Source of the DNA: CALEMW01 sp964343835
GTDB lineage: Bacteria; Krumholzibacteriota; Krumholzibacteriia; LZORAL124-64-63
DNA length: 64,000 bases
Direction: 5' to 3'
Assembly (NCBI GenBank): GCA_964343835.1
Contig: CAYFKR010000016.1
Location: 19,025-83,024, forward strand
Position 1 is the stretch's first letter. Every line of letters starts with the position of its first letter. A program made the translations under genes and the position numbers. The notes under the pieces were generated by a model. The model was given only the letters and a program-made list of their open reading frames with translations, ran no database searches and had not been told where the DNA came from. Below are positions 15,824-25,365 of the stretch, piece by piece.

Positions 15824-17965
15824 ATGGCGACCCGCGCCCCCGCCTCCCGCGCCCTGTTCACCGTCGCCGTGGCGGGCAACCCCAACTCCGGCAAGACCAC
15901 CCTCTTCAACGCCCTGACCGGCGCCACCGCGCGCACGGGCAACCACCCGGGCATCACCGTGGAGGAGCGCACCGGACGCCTCGACCTGCCCCGCTCCGGC
16001 GGCGTGCAGCTCGTGGACGTGCCGGGCTGCTACAGCCTCAACGCCCGGTCGCCGGAGGAGGAGATCGCCATCGATGCGCTGATGGGCCGCCGCGGCCGCC
16101 CGCGCCCCGATGCGGTGCTGGTGGTGCTCGATGCGTCGGCCCTGGAGCGCAATCTCTTCCTGCTGATGCACGTGATGGAGTTCGACCTGCCGGTGATCGC
16201 CGTGGTCAACATGCTGGACACGGCCCGCGACGACGGCATGGACATCTCCTTCGACGCCCTGCGCGAGGTCTTCGGCATCCCCTTCGTGGGCACCATCGCC
16301 CGGCGCGGCCAGGGCGTGGACCTGCTCAAGCGCGAGCTCGATGACTTCCTGGGCGCCCTGCCCCGTCACGAGCGCCCCGACTGGATGTGGGAGCCCCATC
16401 CGTCCTTGGAGCGCGAGATGACCGCCCTGGGCGACCTGGCCGCCGACGAGGTGCGGTTCGATCTCCCCACCGATCGCGCCCGGCGCGCCTTCGCCCTCTG
16501 GCTCGTGTCGAGCGTCAGCCGCAACGCCGAGATCACGGTGCGCCCCGCCCTGCGCGACGCCGCCATCGCCGCCCGCGGGCGGTTGCGGGACGAGGGTCTC
16601 GACCTGGACGTCGAGACCATCATGCCCCGCTGGCGGGTGATCGACCGGGAGGCGCCGCGGATCCTGCGGCGCGAACGGCCCCGGAGCCGGCGCACCGAAA
16701 AGATCGACGGCGTGCTGACACACCCGCTGTGGGGCAGCCTCGTGTTCCTGGGCGTGATGACCCTGGTCTTCCAGGCCCTCTTCGCCTGGTCCGAGCCCCT
16801 GATCGGGGGGATCGAGGGGTTCTTCGGGTGGCTGTCGGGCCGGGTGGCCGAGACGGTGCCGCCCTCCCTGGGGCGCGACCTGGTGATCGACGGCGTCATC
16901 GCGGGCGTGGGGGGCGTGCTGGTCTTCCTGCCCCAGATCCTCTTCCTCTTCTTCTTCATCAGCCTGCTGGAGGGGTCGGGCTACATGTCCCGGTCGGCCT
17001 TCATGGTGGACCGGCTGATGAGGCGGATCGGACTGCACGGCCACGCCTTCGTGCCCCTGGTCAGCGGGTTCGCCTGCGCGGTGCCGGCGATCATGGCCAC
17101 GCGCACCATCGAGAACCGCCGCGACCGCATGCTCACCATGATGGTGCTGCCCCTGATCTCGTGTTCGGCGCGGCTGCCGGTCTACTCCATGATCATCGCC
17201 CTGATCTTCACGCCCGACATGAGCGTGGGGCCGTTCCGGGCGGGCACCCTGGTGCTGCTCGGGGTCTACGTTTCGAGCACGGCCCTGGCGCTGCTGGCGG
17301 CGTCGGTGCTGAGCCGCACGGTGCTGAAGGGCAGGCCCCAGCCGCTGCTGCTGGAGCTGCCGCCCTACCGGCTGCCCGACCCGCGGACCATCGCGCTCGC
17401 CCTGCGCGACCGGGCGGTGGCGTTCCTCTCCACCGCCGGCACCATCATCCTGGTGGCCACGGTGCTGCTGTGGGTGCTGCTGGCCTTTCCCCGCGTGGAC
17501 GTGCCGGCGGGAGCGACGGCGGAAGAGGCGGCCCGGATGCAGATCGAGGGCAGCGTCGCCGGTACGCTGGGCCGGACCTTCGAGCCCGCCATCGCCCCGC
17601 TGGGCTTCGACTGGAAGATCGGCGTGGGCCTGATCGGGTCGTTCGCGGCGCGGGAGGTCTTCGTCAGCACCATGGGCGTGGTCTACGGCGTGGGCGGTGC
17701 CGAGGAGGAGGGCGCCCACGATCTCCACGACGCCATGCGGGCCGACCGTCGCCGTGACGGCGCGCCGGTGTGGACGCCCCTGACCGGCGTCAGCCTCATG
17801 GCCTTCTTCATGATCGCCATGCAGTGCATGAGCACCCTGGCGGTGACCCGCCGCGAGACCGGCAGCTGGGGCTGGACCGCCTTCATGCTGGTCTACCTGA
17901 CCGGCAGCGCCTGGCTGGCGTCGTTCCTGGTGTACCAGGGCGGCAGGATGGCGGGCTGGTCCTAG
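15824..17965 (+). CDS. feoB: Ferrous iron transport protein B
   Basis: 713 residues, the normal FeoB size. The N-terminal G domain has G1 GNPNSGKTT at 18-26, G3 DVPGCYS and G4 VVNMLD where most GTPases have NKxD (NxxD is usual for FeoB). After a helical linker come the membrane Gate domains, starting near residue 300 (VFLGVMTLVFQALFAW), with GSGYMSRSAFMVD and the conserved VPAIMATRTIENRRDRM region, and a second block at FAAREVFVSTMGVVYG. It imports Fe2+ across the inner membrane. It starts two bases after the feoA stop. No feoC is present downstream. Confidence 0.96.
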   Translation: MATRAPASRALFTVAVAGNPNSGKTTLFNALTGATARTGNHPGITVEERTGRLDLPRSGGVQLVDVPGCYSLNARSPEEEIAIDALMGRRGRPRPDAVLVVLDASALERNLFLLMHVMEFDLPVIAVVNMLDTARDDGMDISFDALREVFGIPFVGTIARRGQGVDLLKRELDDFLGALPRHERPDWMWEPHPSLEREMTALGDLAADEVRFDLPTDRARRAFALWLVSSVSRNAEITVRPALRDAAIAARGRLRDEGLDLDVETIMPRWRVIDREAPRILRRERPRSRRTEKIDGVLTHPLWGSLVFLGVMTLVFQALFAWSEPLIGGIEGFFGWLSGRVAETVPPSLGRDLVIDGVIAGVGGVLVFLPQILFLFFFISLLEGSGYMSRSAFMVDRLMRRIGLHGHAFVPLVSGFACAVPAIMATRTIENRRDRMLTMMVLPLISCSARLPVYSMIIALIFTPDMSVGPFRAGTLVLLGVYVSSTALALLAASVLSRTVLKGRPQPLLLELPPYRLPDPRTIALALRDRAVAFLSTAGTIILVATVLLWVLLAFPRVDVPAGATAEEAARMQIEGSVAGTLGRTFEPAIAPLGFDWKIGVGLIGSFAAREVFVSTMGVVYGVGGAEEEGAHDLHDAMRADRRRDGAPVWTPLTGVSLMAFFMIAMQCMSTLAVTRRETGSWGWTAFMLVYLTGSAWLASFLVYQGGRMAGWS

Positions 17966-18051
17966 CCCCCGCCCCCCTTGCGCTTCGCCGCCCGATCCCC
18001 CAATATGTCCGCCATCGTCCCGTTCCCGATTCCCCGACCCGAGGTGGTCCC

Positions 18052-19452
<1,401 letters not shown>

Positions 19453-19462
19453 TCCCCGTCGG

Positions 19463-19493
19463 GACGGGCGCCCCACGCATCGGGGCGCCCGTC
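19463..19493 (+). terminator. Terminator after asnS
   Basis: Perfect 12-bp stem (19463-19474 with 19482-19493), 7-base loop. It lacks a T-run and begins eleven bases after the asnS stop. Confidence 0.65.
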
Positions 19494-19605
19494 TGCGACA
19501 TATTCAGCCGACCCCCGAGAATCTTTCCCATGGCCGGATCCCCTCCCGGCGTCCAGGATCCGATCACGCGCGATCGCCCGCAACGACCATCAAGGGACAG
19601 GATCC

Positions 19606-19992
19606 ATGACCTGTATCGTGGCCGTATGCCTCGGGGCCGATGCCTGGATCGGCATGCTGGACTCGGGGGCCCTGAAGGACTCGGACGTCATCCGTTGCGA
19701 CGGCCCCATCCATGCCCTGGAATCCGTGAGGAACCGTCGACCCGAACGGGTGCTGATCGATCTCGAGGTGCTGGGCGAGGACGAGGGGCTCGAGCTCGTG
19801 GCCGAGATCGCTACGATCTGGCCGGACGACGGGCCCGCCGTGACGGTGCTGCACTCCGACCCGGACGGGATCCGTCGCCGGGCCGTCGACCGCGGGGCCG
19901 CGGATTGCCGCCGGGCCCCCATCGGCCGGAAGGACTGGCTGGACTTCCTGGAAGGCGGGGAGGGCGGCACGGCGTCTGCCGACCAGGCCTGA
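19606..19992 (+). CDS. Small receiver-like protein of unknown function
   Basis: 128 residues. The core reads like a degenerate two-component receiver: VLIDLEVLGEDEGLELVAEIATIW (a strand ending in an acidic residue, then a helix) and AVTVLHSDPDGIRRRAVDRGAADC. The usual acidic pocket and the Lys of receivers are not evident, so phosphorylation is doubtful. It precedes the histidine kinase by 54 bases on the same strand and may be part of that signalling unit. ATG at 19606 has AGGA six bases upstream. Family not recognised. Confidence 0.65.
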   Translation: MTCIVAVCLGADAWIGMLDSGALKDSDVIRCDGPIHALESVRNRRPERVLIDLEVLGEDEGLELVAEIATIWPDDGPAVTVLHSDPDGIRRRAVDRGAADCRRAPIGRKDWLDFLEGGEGGTASADQA

Positions 19993-20046
19993 TTATGCTA
20001 AGATCGAGCGCCGAGGGGTGACCGATCCACCTGGAAGCGAGCTGAG

Positions 20047-21297
20047 ATGAGACCCGATCCGACCGCCCGCGGAGAGGGACGCGACGATCTCGACCGCCTC
20101 GTGTCCGAGATCGCCCGCGACTTTCTCGAGGGCCGCACCGGCAGCATCGACGAGTGCGTCGATTCCGCGATCGCGCGCATCGGCCGCCACGTCCGTGCGG
20201 ACCGCTCCTACGTCTTCGTCTACTCCGACGACGGCGCCGCCATGACCAACAGCCACGAGTGGTGCGCCGACGGGATCGAGCCCCAGATCCACAACCTCCA
20301 GGAGCTGCCCCGCGGGCTTTTCAGCTGGCATGACGAGCAGTTCGAGTCCGAGCCGGTCATCGACATCCGCGACGTCGCCGCCATGCCCGACGACGCGGCG
20401 GTGGAGCGGGAGGTCCTGATCGAGCAGGACATCCGGTCGGTCCTGATGTTCCGCATGACGACCCCGGAGCGCGGCCGCATCGGGTTCGTCGGTTTCGACG
20501 CCGTCCGGTCGCTGCGCCCGTGGAGCGACGACGACGTCTACCTGCTGGGCGTGGTGGCGGGCATCATCGCCGCCGTCCTCGAACGCGAGCGCATGACCCG
20601 CGAGCTGGTGGTCCATCAGCGTCGCCTGCGCAGGCTCGCCTCACAGCTCACCATGACCGAGGAGCAGCAGCGGCGCAGCCTGGCCATGCAGCTCCACGAC
20701 GGCGTGGGGCAGGACCTGGCGGTGGTGCGGCTGCGCCTGAGGGCGCTGCAGGAGAGCGGGGCCCCCGCACAGGCCGACACCCTGTCCGAGATCCTCGGCA
20801 TCCTGGACGACGCCATCGCCCGCAGCCAGGACCTGACCTTCGACCTCAGCCCGCCGGCCCTCTACGAGATCGGCCTGCTGCCGGCCCTGGAGGCCCTGGC
20901 GCGGAGGATGACCGGCGGCGACGGACCGTCGGTGGACGTGGCGGTCCGCGGCGAGCCCAGGGACGTGTCCGAGGCCCACCGGGTCATGCTCTTCCGCGTG
21001 TGCCGCGAGCTGGTGACCAACGCCATCAAGCACGGCGGCACCGAGCGCATCGAGGTGACCCTGCGTTTCGATCCCGTCACCGTGGGCATCGAGGTCCGCG
21101 ACGACGGACCGGGTTTCGAGGACCCGGGAGTGGCCACCGGGCCCCAGGACGGGACCGAGGGCTTCGGCCTGTTCAGCATCCGCGAGCGCATCAACGCCCT
21201 GGGGGGCAGCATCACCGTGGGGTCCGGACCGGGCGCCTGGGTGACGGTGACCCTCCCCATCGACGGGAACGGCAACGGAGGAGACGGGAACCTGTGA
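20047..21297 (+). CDS. Soluble GAF-domain sensor histidine kinase (NarX/HisKA_3 type)
   Basis: 416 residues without membrane segments. A GAF domain at about 20-185 (SYVFVYSDDGAAMTNSHEW, IRSVLMFRMTTPERGRIGFV) senses an unknown cue. The HisKA_3 dimerisation box is RRSLAMQLHDGVGQDLAVVR with the phospho-accepting His near residue 219. The ATPase has the N box FRVCRELVTNAIKHGG, G1 VRDDGPGFED and G2 GFGLFSIRERINALGG. It phosphorylates the NarL-type regulator that follows in a GTGA overlap. Cytosolic location suggests sensing of an internal or diffusible signal. Confidence 0.92.
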   Translation: MRPDPTARGEGRDDLDRLVSEIARDFLEGRTGSIDECVDSAIARIGRHVRADRSYVFVYSDDGAAMTNSHEWCADGIEPQIHNLQELPRGLFSWHDEQFESEPVIDIRDVAAMPDDAAVEREVLIEQDIRSVLMFRMTTPERGRIGFVGFDAVRSLRPWSDDDVYLLGVVAGIIAAVLERERMTRELVVHQRRLRRLASQLTMTEEQQRRSLAMQLHDGVGQDLAVVRLRLRALQESGAPAQADTLSEILGILDDAIARSQDLTFDLSPPALYEIGLLPALEALARRMTGGDGPSVDVAVRGEPRDVSEAHRVMLFRVCRELVTNAIKHGGTERIEVTLRFDPVTVGIEVRDDGPGFEDPGVATGPQDGTEGFGLFSIRERINALGGSITVGSGPGAWVTVTLPIDGNGNGGDGNL

Positions 21298-21944
21298 AGA
21301 TCGTGATCGCGGACGACCACGCCATGCTGCGTGAGGGACTGAGGCACTGCTTCGCGGCCGAGGACGGCATCGAGATCGTCGGCGAGGCCCGCGACGGGTT
21401 CGAGGTGCAGGCCCTCGCCCGGGACCTGGCTCCCGACATCGTGGTGATGGACGTGGCCATGCCGGGCGTGAACGGCATCGAAGCCGCGCGCAACATGCTG
21501 TCGGAGCTGGGGGACGAGGCGCCGGCCGTCGTCTTCCTGTCCATGCACGGCGATCGGGAGTTCGTCACCGAGGCCTTCCGGGCCGGAGCCAGTGGCTACC
21601 TCATCAAGACGTCCGCCTTCGACGAGCTCAAGCTGGCCCTCGAGGCGGTGGGGAGCGGTCGCAAGTACATCTCGCCGGCGGTGTCGGACATCTTCGTGGA
21701 CCAGGTCGTGGACGGCGCCGAGGAGCCGACGGGCGGACCCTTCTCCGTGCTCACGTCGCGGGAGCGCCAGACCCTGCAGATGCTGGCCGAGGGCCTGAGC
21801 GTGAAGGAGATCTCGTACCGCTTCGGCGTGAGCCACAAGACCGTCCACGCCCACCGGGCGTCGGTCATGCAGAAGATCGGGGCCAAGTCCGTGGCCGACC
21901 TCACCAAGTACGCCATCCGGCATGGGCTGACCAGCGTGGATTGA
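21294..21944 (+). CDS. NarL/FixJ-family response regulator
   Basis: 216 residues. Receiver domain: IVIADDHAMLREGL (acidic pair), the phosphorylated Asp in DIVVMDVAMPGVNGIEAARN at about 54, the Thr/Ser position near FLSMHGD and the Lys in SGYLIKTSAF. LuxR-type helix-turn-helix: LTSRERQTLQMLAEGLSVKEI and VSHKTVHAHRASVMQKI. GTG at 21294 overlaps the kinase stop; GGAGGAG is upstream. It is the cognate regulator of the preceding kinase; target genes are unknown. Confidence 0.95.
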   Translation: MKIVIADDHAMLREGLRHCFAAEDGIEIVGEARDGFEVQALARDLAPDIVVMDVAMPGVNGIEAARNMLSELGDEAPAVVFLSMHGDREFVTEAFRAGASGYLIKTSAFDELKLALEAVGSGRKYISPAVSDIFVDQVVDGAEEPTGGPFSVLTSRERQTLQMLAEGLSVKEISYRFGVSHKTVHAHRASVMQKIGAKSVADLTKYAIRHGLTSVD

Positions 21945-21969
21945 CGGTCGGCACGCCTTTCCTGGACGC

Positions 21970-22003
21970 ACGACGCCCCCGGTCCGCAAACCGGGGGCGT
22001 CGT
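21970..22003. terminator. Bidirectional terminator after the response regulator
   Basis: Perfect 14-bp stem (21970-21983 with 21990-22003), loop CCGCAA, between convergent genes. Confidence 0.85.
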
Positions 22004-22046
22004 CATGCGTGCGGGGCCAGCCGGGGCCCCTGTGCGTTCGCACTCG

Positions 22047-24128
22047 TCAGGCCACGGGTGTGCCCTGCGGCTTCGCTTCCTCCGTGACCGCGCCGTCGGG
22101 CGCGGGGGAGGAGGCCTCCTCGACGGCCTTGCGGATCTCGCGCAGGTTCCACGCGGCGTCCGCATCGTCGGGGTCGTGGCGCAACTGCTTCTCCAGCATG
22201 GCCAAGGCCTCGTCGGACCGTTCGCGGTGCCAGAGGGTCACCGCGAGGTCGTTGACCGTCCTCGAATCCGTCTCGTTCCAGTCGTGGGCCCAGCGGAAGA
22301 TGGTCTCGGCGTCGCCGTAGCGGCCGGCGGCGAAGGCGTCCTCGCCGCGGATCAGGGCGTCGTCGAGCTCCGTGGCGGCGGGAGCGATGGTCTCCACGAG
22401 CCTGGAGGCGGGCAGCTGATGGAAGTGGAGCACGGGATCGAACCCGTCCATCAGGATGCGCTCCAGGTCGATCTCGCCGCCGTAGGGCACGTCGGCCGGC
22501 ACGTTCCACTTGTCCTTGAAGATCTCCCACTTGGCCTCGAGCTCGGCGTCGTAGTCCACGCCCGCGGCGCGGAAGCTGCGGCTGCCGAAGTGGTGCACGA
22601 AGCAATCGGTGGCGATCAGGGCCTGGTAGCCCGCCAGGAAGCTGCGCAGGCAGTAGTCGTTGTCCTCGAAGTTGCCGCGGCCGTAGCGCTCGTCCAGGCC
22701 GCCGATGCGCTCCACCAGGTCGCGGGTGATCAGCAGGCAGAAGCCCGTGAGCCACAGGACCAGCTCGTCGTTGCCGCGGGTGGCCTCGCAGTGCATGCGG
22801 GCGAAGAGGTCCAGGTCCTTCAGGGTCTCCTGGTCGTAGCCCACGCGGGGCAGCTTCTGGGCGCCGGCGATGCTGTTGGTGACCGGGCCGATCAGGCCGG
22901 CCTGGGGGTGGTCCTGGGCGGAGCGGACCAGGGTCTCCAGCCAGCCCTCGGTGACCACCACGTCGCTGTTGAGCAGCACGTAGTACTGGCCGGAGGCCTG
23001 GGCGATGCCCTGGTTGTTGCCGGCGGCGAAGCCCTTGTTCTCGTCGTTGTAGATGGCGCTGCAGCGGTCGTGCTCCGTGCAGAGCTCGCGGAGCCACTCC
23101 ACGGTGCCGTCGGTGGACGCGTTGTCCACGAAGATCAGTTCATGGCGGGCGTCGGTGTGCTTCAGCAGGGAGTCGACGCAGAGCTTGGTGGTGTCCAGGG
23201 CGTTGTAGGTCAGCACGATGACCGATGCGACCGGCTCGTCCGCATTCCACTCAGCGCCGCCGCCGATGTTCAGGCGGGGCGGGGCGTAGGTCCGGATCGA
23301 GAACTCGGGCGACGGGGTGTAGACGTCGTCCTCGTCCACGTAGTAGTCGGGCTGCACCTTGTCGCGCCAGCGGGAGTTGAGGCGCACCACGTTGTGGCGG
23401 ACCTTGGCCCAGCGCTCCTCGCCGCTCTGGGACTCGTAGTGCACGAGCACGCTCTCGGGGCGGTAGACCAGGTTCCAGCCCTTCTCGTCGAGCTTCAGGC
23501 AGAGGTCCACGTCCTCGAAGCCGTTCCAGTATTCCTCGTCGAAACCGCCCACGTCCTCGAAGGCGTCGCGCCGCACCAGCAGGCAGGCCGCCGTGAGGCA
23601 GCGCATGAGCTGGGGTTTGCGGGCGGGGGGGAAGTCGGCGGGCTTGCGGTAGCACATGTGGCGGGCCCCGAAGAGCTGACCCTCTGGACGGTCCTCGCGG
23701 ATCAGCGCCACGCCGGCGTGCTGGATGGTCCCGTCCGGGAACAGCAGCAGGCTGCCGGCGGCGCCCACGCGGGCGTCCAGGTCCAGGGTGTCCACCAGGG
23801 GCTCGAGCCAGCCCTCGGACACCTCGGTATCGTTGTTCAGGAAGAGCACGTAGGGGTGCGATGCCGCGGCGGCGCCCTGGTTGCAGGCGCGGGCGAAGCC
23901 CTGGTTCTCCTCGTTCAGGACGGCCGTGATGCGGCCCTCCTCGTGGAGCTCGCGCATCTCCTCGGTGGTGCCGTCGGTCGAGCCGTTGTCGACGACGATG
24001 ATCTCCGCCGCACCGGCGGGCGTGTGCTTCCAGAGGGAGGTCAGGCACTGACGGGTCAGGTCGAGCCGGTCGTAGACGGGAATGACGATGCTGACGGGCG
24101 TGGCCGGCCGGGTCTTCGCGGTGGACAT
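22047..24128 (-). CDS. Double GT2 glycosyltransferase with TPR tail
   Basis: 693 residues. Two GT2 domains in tandem. The first (about 8-290) shows VSIVIPVYDRLDLTRQCL, EIIVVDNGSTDGT, GFARACNQGAAAASHPYVLF and the DxD-type LNNDTEVSEGWL. The second (about 305-590) shows ASVIVLTYNALDTTKLCV, FVDNASTDGT, GFAAGNNQGIAQASGQYYVL and LLNSDVVVTEGWL. A TPR-like tail follows (about 600-670), then an acidic Ala-rich end. Proteins of this kind build surface polysaccharides by adding two successive sugars or alternating linkages. ATG at 24128 has GGAGG six bases upstream. No membrane segment. Acceptor not known. Confidence 0.88.
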   Translation of the reverse strand: MSTAKTRPATPVSIVIPVYDRLDLTRQCLTSLWKHTPAGAAEIIVVDNGSTDGTTEEMRELHEEGRITAVLNEENQGFARACNQGAAAASHPYVLFLNNDTEVSEGWLEPLVDTLDLDARVGAAGSLLLFPDGTIQHAGVALIREDRPEGQLFGARHMCYRKPADFPPARKPQLMRCLTAACLLVRRDAFEDVGGFDEEYWNGFEDVDLCLKLDEKGWNLVYRPESVLVHYESQSGEERWAKVRHNVVRLNSRWRDKVQPDYYVDEDDVYTPSPEFSIRTYAPPRLNIGGGAEWNADEPVASVIVLTYNALDTTKLCVDSLLKHTDARHELIFVDNASTDGTVEWLRELCTEHDRCSAIYNDENKGFAAGNNQGIAQASGQYYVLLNSDVVVTEGWLETLVRSAQDHPQAGLIGPVTNSIAGAQKLPRVGYDQETLKDLDLFARMHCEATRGNDELVLWLTGFCLLITRDLVERIGGLDERYGRGNFEDNDYCLRSFLAGYQALIATDCFVHHFGSRSFRAAGVDYDAELEAKWEIFKDKWNVPADVPYGGEIDLERILMDGFDPVLHFHQLPASRLVETIAPAATELDDALIRGEDAFAAGRYGDAETIFRWAHDWNETDSRTVNDLAVTLWHRERSDEALAMLEKQLRHDPDDADAAWNLREIRKAVEEASSPAPDGAVTEEAKPQGTPVA

Positions 24129-24257
24129 GGGTGCCTCCAGGCAGGGTCGTACGATATCGCTGTCCCGCGCCCAGATGCAGGATCGGGACCAGCGCACGCC
24201 GTCGGGAGGCGCCCGTAACTGTCGAGAAGACAAGGGATACCGTCAGGGCTGATGAAA

Positions 24258-24279
24258 CGCCGCCCCGGGCGGGGCGGCG
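24258..24279 (-). terminator. Terminator after mscS on the minus strand
   Basis: Perfect 9-bp GC stem (24258-24266 with 24271-24279), loop GGGC/GCCC, followed on the minus strand by TTTCATC. Confidence 0.65.
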
Positions 24280-24312
24280 CGGACAGGGAGGGATCTGACC
24301 AGCAGGCGGTCG

Positions 24313-25347
24313 CTAACTGGGCATGTTCTTCACGTGGAGGTCCACCTGGGGGAAGGGGATCTCCACGCCTGCCGCCCGCAGGCCCTCGTAGACCCGTTCA
24401 TTGAGCGCATCCACGGCCCGGCCGCGGTTCACGGGGCGGTCGATCCAGGCCAGGAGCTCGAACTGGAGGCCCGAATCGCCCAGCAGGCGGAAGCGCACCC
24501 GGGGCTCGGGGTCGGTCAGCACGTGAGGCACGCCGGCCGCAGCGGCCATCAGCGCATCGCGGACCTTCGGGATCTCGCTCCCGTAGGCCACCGACGCCTT
24601 GATCCGCACCCGCAGCGACGAGCGCGGCCCACCCGTCTCGTTCACGATGCGGGCGTTGCCGATCACGGCGTTGGGGACGGTCACCTCCACGTCGTCGCGG
24701 GTCAGGATGCGCGAGGAGCGCAGGCCGATTTCCGTGACCTGGCCGCGCAGGTCGCCGTCGATTACGATGAAGTCGCCGATCTTGAAGGGCGCGTCGGCCA
24801 GGATGAACACGCCGGCGAAGAGGTTGGCCAGGGTGTCCTTGGCGGCGAAGCCCACGGCGATGCCCGCCACGCCCGCCGACGCCAGCCACGTGGTCACGTC
24901 GATGTGCCAGGCCGCCAGCAGGAAGTACGTGGCCGCGCCGTAGACCACCACCTTCCAGACCATGGAGAACAGGGGCAGGGTCTTGGCCTGGATCACCTGG
25001 CCGTGACGGCTCAGGGCCGTCAGCACCAGCACGCCGCCGCCGGCCAGCACCACCGCCCACATCAGCACCGCGAGGGTGGAGATCACGCCGTACACGCCGA
25101 AGCGCAGGGCGCCGTCGGCGAGCCAGTCCAGCCCGTAGCCCAGGCCCACCAGCATGATGCTCACCACCAGCGGCCGCCGGATGCGGGCCACCAGCTGGTC
25201 GTCCAGGTCGCTGGCGGTGCGGCGGGCCGTGCGCACGAGCAGGGGCAGCAGCACCCAGCGGGCGAGCATGGCGGCGGCGAAGGCCAGCACGAGGCTCACC
25301 ACCAGATGGGTGATGCGCGAGTCGAGGTTCTGGATCCAGGCTTCCAC
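24313..25347 (-). CDS. MscS-family small mechanosensitive channel
   Basis: 344 residues. Four to five membrane helices in the first 170 residues (LVVSLVLAFAAAMLARWVLL, LVVSIMLVGLGYGLDWL, VLMWAVVLAGGGVLVL, VWKVVVYGAATYFLLAAW), then the pore helix ASAGVAGIAVGFAAKDTLANLFAG and the beta domain IGDFIVIDGDLRGQVTEIGLRSSRI, RDDVEVTVPNAVIGNARIVN. The Gly/Ala pore helix and the beta domain are diagnostic. It releases solutes on hypo-osmotic shock. It sits 18 bases after the alkaline-phosphatase-superfamily gene, so the two are co-transcribed. Confidence 0.94.
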   Translation of the reverse strand: MEAWIQNLDSRITHLVVSLVLAFAAAMLARWVLLPLLVRTARRTASDLDDQLVARIRRPLVVSIMLVGLGYGLDWLADGALRFGVYGVISTLAVLMWAVVLAGGGVLVLTALSRHGQVIQAKTLPLFSMVWKVVVYGAATYFLLAAWHIDVTTWLASAGVAGIAVGFAAKDTLANLFAGVFILADAPFKIGDFIVIDGDLRGQVTEIGLRSSRILTRDDVEVTVPNAVIGNARIVNETGGPRSSLRVRIKASVAYGSEIPKVRDALMAAAAGVPHVLTDPEPRVRFRLLGDSGLQFELLAWIDRPVNRGRAVDALNERVYEGLRAAGVEIPFPQVDLHVKNMPS

Positions 25348-25365
25348 GGCGTTCCCCTTCCTCGG

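Noticed and set aside
15665..17728. Minus-strand open frame opposite feoB
   Set aside because: His/Gln/Arg-rich antisense noise; feoB on the plus strand is unmistakable.
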